Counted from the first letter of the stretch, positions 50,801 through 62,118 are shown. The stretch: DNA of 64,000 bases from Ianthella basta (GCA_964019415.1 OZ025877.1:7987141-8051140); one strand, 5' to 3'. Numbers and translations: made by a program. The notes: generated by a model from the sequence alone, not told the origin.

Positions 50801-52158
50801 CATTTTGTCTCATCTTGCCTCATCTTGCCTCATCTTGCTTCATCTTGCCTCATCTTGCCTCATCTTGCCTCATCTTCCTTCATTTAGTCACATCTTGCTT
50901 CATCTTGCCTCATCTTGCTTCATTTTGTCTCATCATGCCTCATCTTGCTTCATCTTGCCTCATCTTGCCTCATTTTGCTTCATTTTGTCACATCTTGCCT
51001 CATCTGGCCTCATCTTGCTTCATCTTGCTTCATCTTGCCTCATCTTGCTTCATTTTGTCTCATCTTGCTTCATCTTACCTCATCTTGCTTCAGCTTGCCT
51101 CATCTTGCTTTATCTTGCCTCATCTTGCTTCATCTTGCCTCATCTTGCCTCATCTTGCTTCATCTTACCTCATCTTGCTTCATCTTGCCTCATCTTGCTT
51201 CATCTTGCTTCATCTTGCCTCATCTTGCTTCATCTTGCCTTCATCTTTCCTAATCTTGCCTCATCTTGCCTCATCTTGCTTCATCTTGCTTCATCTTGCC
51301 TTCATCTTTCCTAATCTTGCCTCATCTTGCCTCATCTTGCCTCATCTTGCCTCATCTTGCTTCATCTTGTCTCATCTAGCCTAATCTTGCTTCATCTTGT
51401 CTCATCTTGTGTGTGTGATCTAATAGTACTGGTTTGGCGTACTTGACACATCACATTCTCTCTAATTACTGCAGAATGCAGTGAATGTTTGGTGCAAAGA
51501 TGATCTGGAGAAGTGGCTGCTCACAGACCCTAAACTGCCAGACAGCAATGGGAAGCGTGTTATATTTATTTTTCATTGTGAATTCTCTTCAAAACGAGGG
51601 CCAGCCATGTGCGTAGGGTCTCCCTGCCCATACTTGAACACACACATGTACCCACATTCACTGTACTGCACCCTACCCTCTTGTGTAGGAGCCATCACTT
51701 GAGACAACGTGATCGAGAAAAGAACGGGATCAACTTCCCCAACCTGTACTACCCGGAGCTCTACCTCCTTCATGGTGGCTACAAGGCCATGTTCACTGCA
51801 GTGGAGGCCAAGGCAGCGACAGCTGTGAGCACATCACTGATAGTACACACACACAGCAGTAGTGACATTAGCTGATCCTGACCCACAGACCCTCTCCCCC
51901 CACACACTCCAGCTATACTGTGAACCAAGCAGCTACTTGCCCATGCACGACGAGGGACACAAGGAAGATCTCAGGCACTTCACCAAGCGCTCCAAATCGT
52001 GGAACGCTGGCTGTGCAGGGAGAGAGGGAGCCCGGAAACGGTGTGCTCTCTTTGGCAGTGGTCAGAAGAGCAGGAGGGCAACAGCCTTAGACTGCAGGCT
52101 GGGAAGTGCGTCCTTCAGCTATTCTCCACAGCCCACCTCCTCAAGCTCCCAACCATGA
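42963..52158 (+). CDS. CDC25: CDC25 dual-specificity phosphatase
   Basis: Removes inhibitory phosphates from cyclin-dependent kinases to trigger cell-cycle transitions. Exons: 42963-43045, 43114-43202, 43283-43325, 43428-43484, 43625-43685, 43761-43949, 44020-44142, 44590-44826, 44972-45310, 45379-45477, 51475-51608, 51689-51824, 51913-52158; phases close to 611 residues. The N-terminal half is Ser/Thr/Pro-rich with many SP/TP sites, as in regulatory CDC25 regions. The rhodanese-type catalytic domain carries [17 protein letters not shown], the active site [10 protein letters not shown] (Cys475 at 51577-51579, Arg481), then [15 protein letters not shown] and [15 protein letters not shown] 6.0-kb satellite-filled intron (45478-51474) splits the domain between GGHIK and NAVNVW. 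The other introns are 70 to 450 bp. A single CDC25 is what a basal animal would have. Confidence 0.95.
43511..43562. repeat. (CA)n, CDC25 intron 4
   Basis: About 26 CA units between the donor at 43485 and the acceptor before 43625. Confidence 0.95.
44143..44505. repeat. (GT)n then 20-bp GTGTCACTGG repeat, CDC25 intron 7
   Basis: GT repeats begin at the exon 7 donor itself (CCG|GTGTGTGTG) and pass into about 12 copies of a unit TTGTGTCACTGGTGTGTG. Confidence 0.93.
45541..51408. repeat. 10-bp satellite CATCTTGCYT, CDC25 intron 10
   Basis: About 5.8 kb of head-to-tail decamers CATCTTGCCT and CATCTTGCTT with point variants (CATTTTGTCT, CATCTTACTT, CGTCTTGCCT), some 570 copies. The array is broken only at 45875-46080 by a foldback element and short unique sequence. 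The decamer has no stop codon in plus frames, so frames of several hundred to 1130 codons stay open; the translations ([10 protein letters not shown] repeats) are artefacts. The right edge lies 66 bp before the exon 11 acceptor. Higher-order blocks with shared variants are visible (for example near 47200 and 47400). Confidence 0.97.
45875..46051. mobile_element. Foldback (MITE-like) element inside the CDC25 satellite
   Basis: Terminal inverted repeats of about 43 bp (start TTGATAAAGGGGGGATTACT; end is its exact complement) flank about 90 bp of unique sequence. On the minus strand the interior carries CTGAAGA, a GGCCC/GGGCC hairpin and GAAACG (45939-45967). No coding capacity. Its position between two satellite blocks shows insertion into, or co-amplification with, the array. 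Confidence 0.85.
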
Positions 52159-52544
52159 ACATCGTTTGACTTGTCAACAGAGGGTTTGTGTGTAGTTTAT
52201 TTTCGCGTGCCCCAATAATTTTATTCATAGATCTATGACAAATGGTGGTGATTGGTGCATAATATATTGTGTGTGTACAGTTGTTGACTCTTGTACACTG
52301 TGAAATGGAACTCAGTTTAATTTGAGAGCTGGAAAGTAGTGTCACTACTGTATTCTGGACAGCAGGCCCAGGTGTCCTCATTAGAGAGGTGTCCTTAATT
52401 ATTTCAGAGGTAGTTTAGTACACATTTCTACATAGCTGGGAAAGTTGGCACTGTCCTCATTAGAGATATTCCCACTGTGGCATGCGACTGAAAGAATAAA
52501 CAATTGGTGTCTACAAAACATGATCAATGACATTAGAACCACTC
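52159..52544. other. Convergent intergenic region CDC25 / EXOSC8
   Basis: 386 bp between the two stop codons, AT-rich, expected to hold both 3' untranslated regions. On plus, GAATAAA at 52493 is a possible polyadenylation signal. Confidence 0.6.
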
Positions 52545-54425
52545 TCAAACAGACACATCCATGTTACTTGCATCAGGCGGCTGCTCTGATGAAGGTTTAG
52601 CTATGCTTTGTAGTACCTCATGAATATCATTACACGGCTTTGCTGACTCTTTGATGCACTTTAGCAGATGCTTGCTGTCAACAGCTTCTCCTGCAGAGGA
52701 ATGTAAACAATCACAATATATATACACAATGGTAAATAACAACACCTACAATAGCAAATAAAGCAGTAAATAATATATGTATACACAGTGGCAGTGAAGA
52801 GACAGTGTTGGTGCTTGAGCGGTGGAGAGGAGGGCATCAGAGAACTTGCCTTGTTTGTAGACTCCACACAGTGCTCCTCTAGCATCTGTCAGCACTGTGA
52901 CTGTGGTTTGTGCCAGCGATGACTCCTCACTCGTGGGGTCCAGGAGGAGGTGACTGGAGGATCAGGATGACAGATGACGGCACAATTACTGTGGAGGACT
53001 AGCAGGTATAGGACAGCTGCGCATTGTTGGCTAGTCCAAAACTCACTGGTCTACTGATGCTACAGTTGCTGCAGTAACTAGACAATTGATAGGGAGAGGG
53101 TGTGAGTGAGTGGGCTGGACCACAGGAGGGACTGACTTGTCCTCAACGACTACCTTTGGTAGGAGCACTAAGGGAGGGGTGGGGGAGGGGGGCGGGGCAA
53201 CAGTATGGAATCATGAGTGATATTCAACTAATCTAAACCAGCAACAAATGACTTGCCACAGGACACCAACACACTTACACTTTCTCAAGGCAATCATTAC
53301 AGCCAGTACCACAGCATCAAAGAGACCCCCGTCGTCACTGAGACACACAACGTCAATGAACAAGCACCAGCACAGCTACAGAGGGTGAGGTGGGGCTGTG
53401 GTGAAGTGTGTCAGTGTGCGAGCAGTGCTCCCAGTTGGCTAGCCCACCTTCATCTTCACAATGCACAGCTCTGTTGCCTTGACAACAGGCACTCTGCCAG
53501 CAACAAAACCAAAACAACGTCATTCATACTACGTATTATGAATCCAACAGAATTTCATAGCCCCCTCCTCTCCCCTCACCGCTGCAAGACATCCAACAAC
53601 CTGTGGGACATCACCTGTGCTCTGTTGGAAGGAGGCCCAGGCCGATGACCAGGGTCGCACAGTGGAGGGATGTCCACATTTGGCACTGAAGTGCAAACAT
53701 AGCATCACTTCAATGGCAATACATTCACACCAAACTGGCCAATCAAACTCTCCACACTCAATGATGCAACCAGTGTGGCACTGGATTGGTCAGTTTGGTC
53801 TCCAGTTTCCTATTCAGGAGACAACAACTGACTGCACACACTAACCCAAGAATCCTTCCTCTGGTCTGTCAGCTGAGGGAGTAGCCAATTCCTACACACA
53901 CACAAAACATCACATACGTGTACAGGTCCACTCACACCTTTACACTCGTCACTGCAGTTGGCACGGTGAAGACTCACTGGCCGGATGCCACAGGATACCA
54001 CGGTCCCACCCACACGAGCCACTACGGGGCTTCCCCTTTCAGTGTCTCCTCCACTCACAGCCACCGGTCTGCACTGCCCCGGGGTACGGCCATCGGGGCG
54101 GACACCATGTGACTACAGTGGGAGGAGTCAGGGGAGGGGCAGACCAGCACCACCACCATACCATACTCAGCCCTAACCGCACAGAGCTGCAGTACACAAG
54201 GCACAGTCACAGCGTGCTGTGCAGCGCGCGCAGTGTGTGGAGTACACAGCACAGCGTCTGAGCACAACTCCAGCCCGAACAGTGGGCTACAACTCACTAG
54301 GAATCTCTTCAGGTAGTCAGGGCCGTACAGGTGTCTGCAAATCGACGGAAACCAATTAAGTGAACACAGAAGAGTTGAGCTGAATTGGAATGGCAATTAT
54401 ACCTTGCAATCACTAGTGCGTCCAT
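52545..54425 (-). CDS. EXOSC8: Exosome core subunit EXOSC8 (RRP43)
   Basis: A ring subunit of the RNA exosome with an RNase PH fold, acting in 3'-to-5' RNA processing and decay in nucleus and cytoplasm. Exons (minus): 54425-54403, 54334-54298, 54112-53938, 53872-53846, 53685-53580, 53493-53448, 53375-53279, 53167-53047, 52953-52850, 52690-52545; phases close to 293 residues (human 276). Matches to EXOSC8: YLKRFL then GVRPDGR, GGTVVSCGI, EEGFLVPNVDIPPLC, RPGPPSNRAQV, KATELCIVKMK, LCWCLFIDVVCLSDDGGLFDA, HHLLLDPTSEE, and a helical C terminus. The PDGR and DIPPLC motifs separate it from EXOSC7 and EXOSC9. The exon 9 donor (52849-52848) is GC (CAAG|GCAAGT), a GC-AG intron. It is head-to-head with a DCAF15-like gene, 92 bp apart. 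Confidence 0.92.
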
Positions 54426-54517
54426 TTTTGCTCCCCAAAACGTTAAATCCAGAATGGAGTTGTGTTGTGAAATGGGTTTCGGACCTAAGCCGGCGCCAAC
54501 GGGAGAGTGGATAGCGC
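54426..54517. promoter_or_regulatory. Divergent promoter EXOSC8 / DCAF15-like
   Basis: Only 92 bp lie between the two start codons, so core promoters and leaders overlap. No TATA box is seen. Confidence 0.65.
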
Positions 54518-56901
54518 ATGAAGCTGACGTCCTTGCACGAGCAGCTAGTGAGACGCCAGTTGGGCTCTTCCCACAGCGACACTGAGCTGCGCAGAGCAGT
54601 CAAGGCAGCACTGAAGTCACGGAAGAGGAAGCGTGTCCTCCCCTTTGGTGGACTGGTTGCTAGCCAACCGGCGCTGGCAAAGTAAGCCCATCCAATATTG
54701 AGATGCCTCGCATGTAGTTTAATACTTGCAACGTGTACATAATCTAAAAATGTGTGTTTTGATTATATTGTTGACTAATTAATAAACCCACCTATAATTA
54801 TTTTGTCACTCTTTGGCGCTCCCTGTGTGTTGGGCAGCCATGTTCTCTTGGGCTTCACATCTGAAGGTGGCCACGTCGTCTCCTTGCATAAGGAGGACGC
54901 AGACGACCAGCTGGATGAGCTAGAGGAGTTGAGTGATGCCCTCAGCATCCCCACTGACCCAACGGCCACCTTTGTCCTCCACTGGTGGGGGCTGCCAGCA
55001 ACAGGCATACAGCTGAGACACGTGGGTGTGGGTGTGGGTGTGGGTGTGGGTGTGGGTGTGGGTGTGGGTGTGGGTGTGGGTGTGGGTGTGAGTGTGGGTG
55101 TGGGTGTGGGTGTGTTGTATTCAGTGTGGTCTTTCCCTCTTGAGACATGCCAACCCTGAAAGCAGTATTGTCTCTTCTTCCTCCCCTCTTCCTCCTCCTC
55201 CTCCTCCTCCCCCTCTTCCTCCCCCTCCTCCTCCCCTCCCCTCCTCCCCTCCTCCTCCCCTTCATCCTCCCCTCCTCCCTCTCATCCTCCTCCTCCTCCC
55301 CTTCATCCTCCCCTCCTCCCTCTCATCCTCCTCCCCTCCTGTTCCTCCTCCTCCCCCCCTCCTCCCCTTCATCCTCCCCTCCTCCTCCCCTCCTCCCCTC
55401 CTCCTCCCCTCCTCCCCCCCTCCTCCCCTTCATCGTCCCCCTTCTCCTCTTCTCTTGTGCAGGTGTGCACCATACCAGCCTTCAAGGGCCACCTGGTCAG
55501 TGGGGACTGCACAATGCATGTTGCCGAAACACCAGATCGGTGCACTGTGGTGGTGCATGGCTGGAAGTGAGTGAAAGTGGAGGATTACTGCCATTGTGTG
55601 TGGTGTGTGCATGTATGTGTGCTTAAGTGTGTGACTGTCCATGTATGTTCAACTGTACATGTTTGTGTGTGCTTAGGTATGTAATGGACATTGACCTGGA
55701 ATCTACTTGCTGTGTCTCGGTGTGCTCCAACCCCACGGTGCACTTGCCACCGCCCCACACCTCCCTCACACTGGTGTACAACAAGCTGCTCAGCACCCAG
55801 GTGGTGCCCCTCCCCCTTGCCCTCACCATCCCTGCCCACCTGATCATCACCACGGGCTGCTACATGACAGTGGTATGCTTCAACACACTGTGTGCCCAGC
55901 GATACACTCTGCCCTGCCGCCAGCCATGGCTCAAGAACTGCACGCAGTGGTTTGGCAGTGGGGACGGGAGGCAAGGTGAGCTGCAACTGGTGGTGGCGGT
56001 GCAAGAGCTGATTGTATTGAGGGGTTGGGTGATGTGTCCGCCAGTGGAATGAGCTGGTGTTGTCCCTGTTGTCGGCTTCAATTGTCCTCCCGGTAGAGTC
56101 TCTCCTTGAGAGGCTGCAAGTGCATGTGTTTGGAGAGAGTGGGCCTCTTCACCCAACTCAGGAGTGTGAACAGGGAGGTGGGGCTGTCTGTGTGGGACAG
56201 CAAGTCCTGGATATTGAGCTGTGGCTGGCCGAGGTGCTGAGAGAACCTCTCAACTGCCATCACCTCCAGCAATACTTTCTGAGTGACTATGCTCTGCACG
56301 TCTCTAGTGTGAGTGGTTACCATCACAGCCACACCCTAATGACTGCACCCTCAACCTCAACCATCTACCACACCCATCTACTAGATCTGTCCCCATACGG
56401 AGACAATCAACCTTGTCTTGCTTGCCTTGGTGTCATCGTGGATGAATGGGAAAACAGTTGGGTGAGCCTGAAACAGTCCATCAGTCATGTGACTGTCACA
56501 TGACCAACACATGATCCCAGCATGCAGCCAATCACCTTTGTACTATAGGTATCAGCTAAAGCACAGTGCAGTCTGGGACATAGCAAGAGGTATGTCATTG
56601 GACTAGTGATGGAGTATGCGTATGTACATATAGTCCCTGCCCAAGCCATGTCTGTCCTGCCCCGTCCCTCTACACAGGACAGCTCACATCTCAGAGACAG
56701 GCCTTCACAAAGTGCCCCCCTCCTCCCCCTGGGAAGAAGCTGAAGCTACCGTCCCTCTCCCCCAGCGTGGAGTGGGACGGAGTGCTCACCAATGAACCAG
56801 TCTTACGAGGGCAGACCTTGCACAGACTGGACCACCCCTTCCTTCCCCTGGCAGTCGCATTCTCCCCACTCCACACCACAAGGCCTACAGCCACACAGTG
56901 A
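54518..56901 (+). CDS. Probable DCAF15/DET1-like CUL4 substrate receptor
   Basis: The assembled protein resembles DCAF15, a substrate receptor of CRL4 ubiquitin ligases, more than anything else I know, but the similarity is weak. Exons: 54518-54681, 54838-55021, 55463-55566, 55677-55975, 56097-56461, 56549-56589, then a last exon from about 56684 to a stop at 56901. The first ATG after an in-frame stop is at 54518. Shared traits: HVLLGFTSEGGHVVS (compare GHIFLGFSKCGRYVLS), an acidic insert, LHWWGLPATGIQLRHV before a strand, a proline-rich middle, QVLDIELWLAEVLREPLN followed by LSDYALHV. The last exon is read in a frame giving RGQTLHRLDHPFLPLAVAF, reminiscent of DET1/DCAF15 C termini, but its splice phase with the 41-bp exon is not resolved. 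Intron 2 is (GTGGGT)n at the donor and CTCCTCC repeats at the acceptor. Confidence 0.5.
55022..55455. repeat. (GTGGGT)n then CTCCTCC repeat filling one intron
   Basis: From the donor CAC|GTGGGTGTGGGTGTG the first 95 bp are GTGGGT hexamers. From 55175 to 55455 the intron is CCTCCTCCCCT-type pyrimidine repeat ending at the acceptor TTGTGCAG. Confidence 0.95.
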
Positions 56902-57202
56902 TGGTCACAGGACAGACAACTAACTTGTGTGCTGTTCTGAGTGTTGTCAACCTCAAACAATTCCGAAGTAGAGACTTTATACCCAAGCACACCCCAGCAA
57001 CAGTTGTACAGATTCCCTCCCACCCACTCACAGTCTATGTGTATACACACACCAGGTTTGGATTGCACAGCCAACCTGACCGATGCCCTGTATGTTGACG
57101 GGCAGTGACAATTCAATGTTAAAAGCTCCATACGCTAGTGGCTAAGTTGAGCAAGTCAACATATTACAAACAGTCATGGACAACAATTAATTACAGTAAT
57201 TG
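56902..57202. other. Convergent intergenic region DCAF15-like / KCMF1
   Basis: About 300 bp between two stop codons; no gene recognised. It should contain both 3' ends. Confidence 0.55.
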
Positions 57203-57835
57203 CTAGGTAGCATCAGAGTCACTCTTCTCCTCAGATAAACAGAGAGTAGACAAAATGAGTTCTTGGACAAACTGTCTCCGCAGCTCTTCGGTCTCTTGGT
57301 CCGTCTCCTCTTCATCACCACTCAGTGTGTCAGAGACAGACAGTCTACACAACAGCATAGCACAATGGCACTGAACAACCTGCCACCCATCAACATGGCT
57401 AACCTTCACACAACCACCAAACACACCCACCCATCATGTTACTGCAGTCACCCCACACAGACCCATAGCTCACCCAGAGAGCAGAAAACCAGCCGACGGG
57501 TCTCCCTTACTCTTTCCCTGTGTTGAGGTTACCTCTGTCCACCGAGACCTCAACTGCCTCTCAGTTGTCAGGGAGACCTCTGGCATGTCCCTCTCCGGTT
57601 GAAGGAACTGGGAGAGAACTGCAGCAGGGGGCGGACCATGTCCTGTGTTGCCTCCACTGCGGGCAAAATGCTTCATGAGCGCCCTGTGGTGGCCTGGCGA
57701 GGAGCGCTCCAAACGGGAGATGAAAGAGGGAGGGTCATCCATGTCAGTCAGACGGGGAATGTTCCGTGAGGGTAAAGATGCCTCCCCATTTCTCCCTTCA
57801 CGACCTGCAAAGATATCAGTGACATTGGAGATCAT

Positions 57836-57931
<96 letters not shown>

Positions 57932-60454
57932 TGACCTGACAACTGTGGAATGAGATCAGCAAACAAGTCATCGTATTCTGGTCTAGCGCCACTCTGTGGC
58001 CGAGGCGGGAAGGGGATGTCCCCAGGCATATCTGCATACAATGGTGCATTGAAGAGCGAGGGCTGCCGGCTGCTGGTCCGTCTGGCCAGCCCTCGGGCCT
58101 GGTGGAGTAACCGGCGCACGTGGCGCTCACCGTACATCTCAGTCAAGGAGCACACCCACACCCACAATTAGGTCACACTGCAGCAGCAGCTGTCTGAGGA
58201 GGTTGCTGCATACCTTGCATCACCTGATGGATGAGTAATCCAACCACTCCCCACCCCACCCCCTCACACAGGCAGTCCACCCCAGACCCCACCCCAGGCT
58301 TAAGAGGATATCCACTCTCCCTCCCGGGCTGTTGAGCGGTGCTCCAATGCAAAATGTGAGGGGAGGTCGTCTGTAACCAAGTTAGGCTCTCCCACAGGAG
58401 AGGCTGCACACACTGGGCATATCTGGATCAGTGAGGAGGAGGGAGAGGGAAGAGTCTGCTTAATCTAACCAAGCAACCATGCACCACAGTGGATTACAGT
58501 TGTTGATGACACTATCTATGGAACACACTACCCCCAACTGCTCCAACATGCTCCACAGCTTCCAGTAGTGGCTTCATAACAGACACATCTACAGCTGTTA
58601 TCTATTACTCTCCCCCCTCTCCCTCTCCCCTCCCTCCCTCTCTCCCCTCCCCTCCCTCTCTCCCCTCCCCTCCCTCTCTCCCTTCCCCTCCCTCTCTCCC
58701 CTCCCCTCCCCTCACTCACACACTCTGGGTGCATGCCCGTGTCTGAGTACTTCTTTGTGACATGCTCAAAGAGTTGTGCCTCTGAGAAGCCAACCTGACC
58801 ACACAGTGGGCAGGTGTAGGACATGGCGTGGGACTGCTCTGGAGTGTGGCTTTCTCCAGCATAGTGCAGCTCTGGGTGGGAGAAGGAGGGAGGGGAGGGG
58901 AGGAGAGGGAAGGGTAGGAGAGGGGAGAATAGGAGAGGGAGGAAATGAGGAGAAGGGAGGGAATGAGAAGAGAGGGGGATAGTACCGAGGCACCTATCAC
59001 TTTGTGCCAACGCCACCAGAACATGTCATCACACTGAAGGGTATATCCCTTCCACTCACCTGCGTCAACTCTCGTCAGGATGCACTGCATGGGGTGAGAC
59101 ACCTCATGAGGGCCGCTCCCCCCACCCTCCTGCCCCCCGTCATAGCACTCAGAGCACAGGTCAAAGTCATAGCAGATGAGGCACTTGTACCGCTTCCCAG
59201 GGAAATTGCTCTTCCCACACGCATCACAGCTGACACCTGCATGCCATGGCCAGTGAGGGGGCGGTCAGCTGACTCACTCACACTGGTCAGTGTTACCACT
59301 GTCATGTGGTGTGGTGTGTTGACAAACAAACCAGTATGGCAGGAGGCCCACATCTCAAACACATTTCGGAACAAGTCTCTCTCCTCTACAGCAAAGCTAT
59401 TGAAGTTTTACAATTCATCTTTCGTAAGAAGCGCCTACCTTGTCCCCTTCTGCAACCAACAGAGAATCGTCGATATCTGGCTGCAAGGTTGTGTCAACGT
59501 ACTCCAACTTATTTTAAGCTATTAGCACTTTGGGCCCTAGTTCTGAACACGCGGCACTTACACAGTGGTGACAGCTGTACAGCCTACGAAGGCAGTCAAG
59601 CACTTGGTCAAGAACAGCTTAGAACACCAAGTCCAGGTAGACTGCTTCTGCTGATTCGACAAAGCTCCCCAAGTGTAGCTCTGAGTTGTTTCTTGTGACT
59701 CATTACATCCCGTGACTGGTCATATGATGTCACAATTTCCAGAAAATAGTTTCCCCAACAGCGCAAGTTGCTGCCGGCTACCATTTGAAGAATGCCTAAC
59801 TATGCTCCGGTATGAAGATTTGCTGCCACACAGATGCTTCTGTTAGCCGTTTATGAGGGAAATCAGTGAGCCAAATACTGCAATACTTCAGTGAGTCAAA
59901 GTGCCTTCAGAGTAAGATTCAATGTGAAACATGCGTGACTGAAGATAATGCTTGTGACTGAGGGAGTAGTTGTGTCTTACAAAGTTCTTTACATCATTGA
60001 AAGCCTTACAGATCAAGGATTTCGGCAACATCAAACACGAGCTGTTTTGCCCACAATGAAACGCAGTAGCAGCCCAAATAATGTGAATATTCAGAATCAG
60101 GGTGTGTTCGGAAATAGGATCCCCTACCATATGTCATGCTGAACTGGGCGCCATTTTACTGTGCCTGAATGTATGCCCATAGTACTCACATCACTCACTC
60201 TTTAGCCATATAAAACAGCAGCCCACACACAACCAGGGCTATACAATATGGGAAATTATTTTCCCGCCTAAAAGAGACCTGGGTACTGTGGGCTGGGAGA
60301 CCAGTACAGGAGAAGGTCTCAGCTCATACGTAGAATGTCCCTCACACTGGCCCTCAGCTCTTGAAGGAATGCAGCTACTTCTGCACAGTAAGACGGAGTA
60401 CAGTTTGCGCTTTAGGCGCTACTTACCGCTATGTCTAGAATCCCGCGCCGACAT
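57203..60454 (-). CDS. KCMF1: E3 ubiquitin ligase KCMF1 (ZZ zinc finger)
   Basis: KCMF1 is a ZZ-type E3 ligase linked to UBR4 and protein quality control. Exons (minus): 60454-60427 (MSARDSRHS), 59236-59060, 58871-58720, 58422 to about 58320, 58137-57936, 57804 to about 57549, 57344-57203. The ZZ finger reads GVSCDACGKSNFPGKRYKC, LICYDFDLCSECYDGG, then HPMQCILTRVDA, nearly as in human. Next come a C2H2-like finger (YTCPLCGQVGFSEAQLFEHV), ICPVCAASPVGEPNLVTDD, the ERHVRRLL block, YDDLFADLIPQLSG, and the C-terminal RRQFVQELILSTLCLSEE. All marker blocks occur in family order. Unsettled: the junction between the fourth and fifth exons (no phase-matching donor by eye) and the exact end of the sixth. 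The first intron is over 1.1 kb. Confidence 0.88.
57838..57929. repeat. (CA)n, KCMF1 intron
   Basis: About 46 CA units (GT in the sense of KCMF1) just downstream of the donor at 57935. Confidence 0.96.
58597..58984. repeat. Two pyrimidine/purine tracts flanking KCMF1 exon 3
   Basis: Bases 58610-58715 are CCCCTCCCTCTCT repeats and 58877-58980 are GGGAGAGGGA-type repeats. In the KCMF1 sense the first is a GA tract at the donor and the second a CT tract at the acceptor. Confidence 0.9.
59240..60426. other. KCMF1 intron 1, no other gene recognised
   Basis: A 1.19-kb intron between the first coding exon and the ZZ exon. It is not repeat-rich, unlike most introns in the window. Several short open frames exist but none resembles a known family. 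Confidence 0.55.
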
Positions 60455-60774
60455 CCTATCAACCACGGGACAGAGCACTTCAGTGTCTAAGACAGAAACG
60501 GATATTAGGAAACAGCTGAGTAAGCACTCTTGTAATTAGCACATTGGCAATTAGTATATTCATGGTTGACTCGGTAAAAATCGCTCAGCAAACTAACCCG
60601 AGCCTGTGGTCCTTGTCCTCCTTGCCACAAGGGGATTGGCACCGTCACTCGATGTGGGGAATACCCTGCCGTAATTGGTCACATGGTTTGGCCACACCTC
60701 CTGCATGTGAGGATCACGTGACCATAACTGGGTGTGTCCAGGTTGCTTGAGGGGTGGAACCAAAGCAAGGCAAG
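60455..60774. promoter_or_regulatory. Divergent promoter region KCMF1 / tetraspan gene
   Basis: 320 bp between divergent start codons. It contains two CACGTG/TCACGTG-like boxes (ATCACGTGACC near 60714 and GGTCACATGG near 60676). Function inferred from position. Confidence 0.55.
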
Positions 60775-62118
60775 ATGCCGGTTGTAGCCTACGCGCCTGG
60801 AGAAGACGGAGATGGGGATGTTGTGCAGCTAGTGAACGAATTCGAGGAGACGACAGGGAAGTTAGAAGTAACTCACCACACGGTGGAACGTGACGACACT
60901 AGGGAAGTACCGTTGAGCGAGAAGTTCTGGGACAGCTGGTATTGGTTCTGGCGCAAGGTCGTCCGCATCCGCTGCAGCTGCAAGAAGGGCTGCCAGCAGG
61001 GCTGCTTCAGGGAGCGGTACGCCCTCGCGTGGGGAATTGCGGTCCTCGACGTCGTGTCGGTAATCCTGTACTGCATAGCAGCGGGCACACTGAGCTGGTC
61101 CGTTGTCTATGCATTTCCGGAGTTCGATGAAGACCACGTCAACCCAGTCACAGACAATAGATTCGAGCAGACCACGATCACTCTGGGGTTGTTTAGGACC
61201 TTTAACTACAGTGACGCTGGCTTCTCAATCATTCGAAGAGACTTTTACAACTTCATTGGTGAGCTGATGTGATGTGCTGGGGCGGTTGAGGGGTAGGTGT
61301 GCAGTGGTTCCTTGCCTACAAGGAGCAGCTGAAGGTGACGCTATGGTCATGTCTATAATCAAATGCACTACCCTCTTATTTGCATAGAGTTTTACCAGAA
61401 CCAGCTTCCACGCTGGAAGTTTGCTCTTGTGTTTGCCCTCATCCTTGCTGCCATCCTGGCCAACCTGCTGGCCCTCTGCTTTGCTGTGCTCAATTCCTAC
61501 CAGCTGGTTACCACTCTGTGGAAGGGCCCGCCTGCCATGTATGTTACTAACTTCATTGCAGGTGAGTCAGTGAGTACATTGACCCATGCAAACCAAATGG
61601 ACAGCATTAAGGCAAAGTTCCAGTAAATGGGAACACTCGCCTGTTTAGTAGCCATTGGAATTGTAATGCATGGTGCTTGGCTTGTTAGGCTAAACCTTGC
61701 CCACCTGGTTCCATCTGTTGCTCTTTCAACAGGGCTGATCGGGTTCACAGCAGTGGCTGTGTACATTGACCTACACATCTGGGACTTAGGTGATGGTCGG
61801 CGACTGCTGGAGGCCAGGCGGGACCTCCTGGTGCGGGCCTACCGGACAGAAGCCTACCTTGGCTTCTCTTTCATTGTGTGTGTAGTGGCAGCGGGATTGC
61901 TCATTGCTTCCTTTGCCTTGGCATGGCGCATTCTGCTCATCTTCCCGAATCTTGCTGGGCCAACATCTGTCTTCCACAGGTCTGTGGTGGAGCGAACGAC
62001 CATTGAAGACATGAAACACAAGAAAAAGAAGACAATTGTGAAGAGTGAAACAGTCACAGCCAACTACAAGCAGCGAAGTGCAAGCCCTGATATGTCAGAG
62101 GCAGAAGTCATATACTAA
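60775..62118 (+). CDS. Four-helix membrane protein, family not identified
   Basis: Exons 60775-61258, 61388-61561 and 61733-62118; phases close exactly to 347 residues. I do not recognise the family. An acidic N-terminal stretch of about 60 residues is followed by a basic Cys-rich juxtamembrane segment (RIRCSCKKGCQQGCF), then helix 1 (WGIAVLDVVSVILYCIAAGT), an extracellular loop with one N-glycosylation sequon (NYSD), helix 2 (ALVFALILAAILANLLALCF), helix 3 (LIGFTAVAVYIDLHIW), a charged loop (GRRLLEARRDLLVRAYR) and helix 4 (FIVCVVAAGLLIASFALAW). The C-terminal tail is basic (KHKKKKT) and ends EVIY. The four-helix layout with cytosolic ends recalls claudin/clarin-type proteins, but the claudin W-GLW-C-C signature is missing. 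The Cys cluster could be palmitoylated. Confidence 0.85.

Noticed and set aside
46009-51384. Overlapping open frames of 219 to 1130 codons ([10 protein letters not shown] repeats)
   Set aside because: They are translations of the stop-free decamer satellite in all three plus frames; no start context, no other composition, and they lie inside a CDC25 intron.
53580-53600. A 21-bp micro-exon in EXOSC8
   Set aside because: Phase failed with the next exon; extending the upstream exon through this stretch restores phase and aligns with human EXOSC8.
55092-55626. Proline/leucine-rich frames
   Set aside because: CTCCTCC pyrimidine repeat in the DCAF15-like intron.
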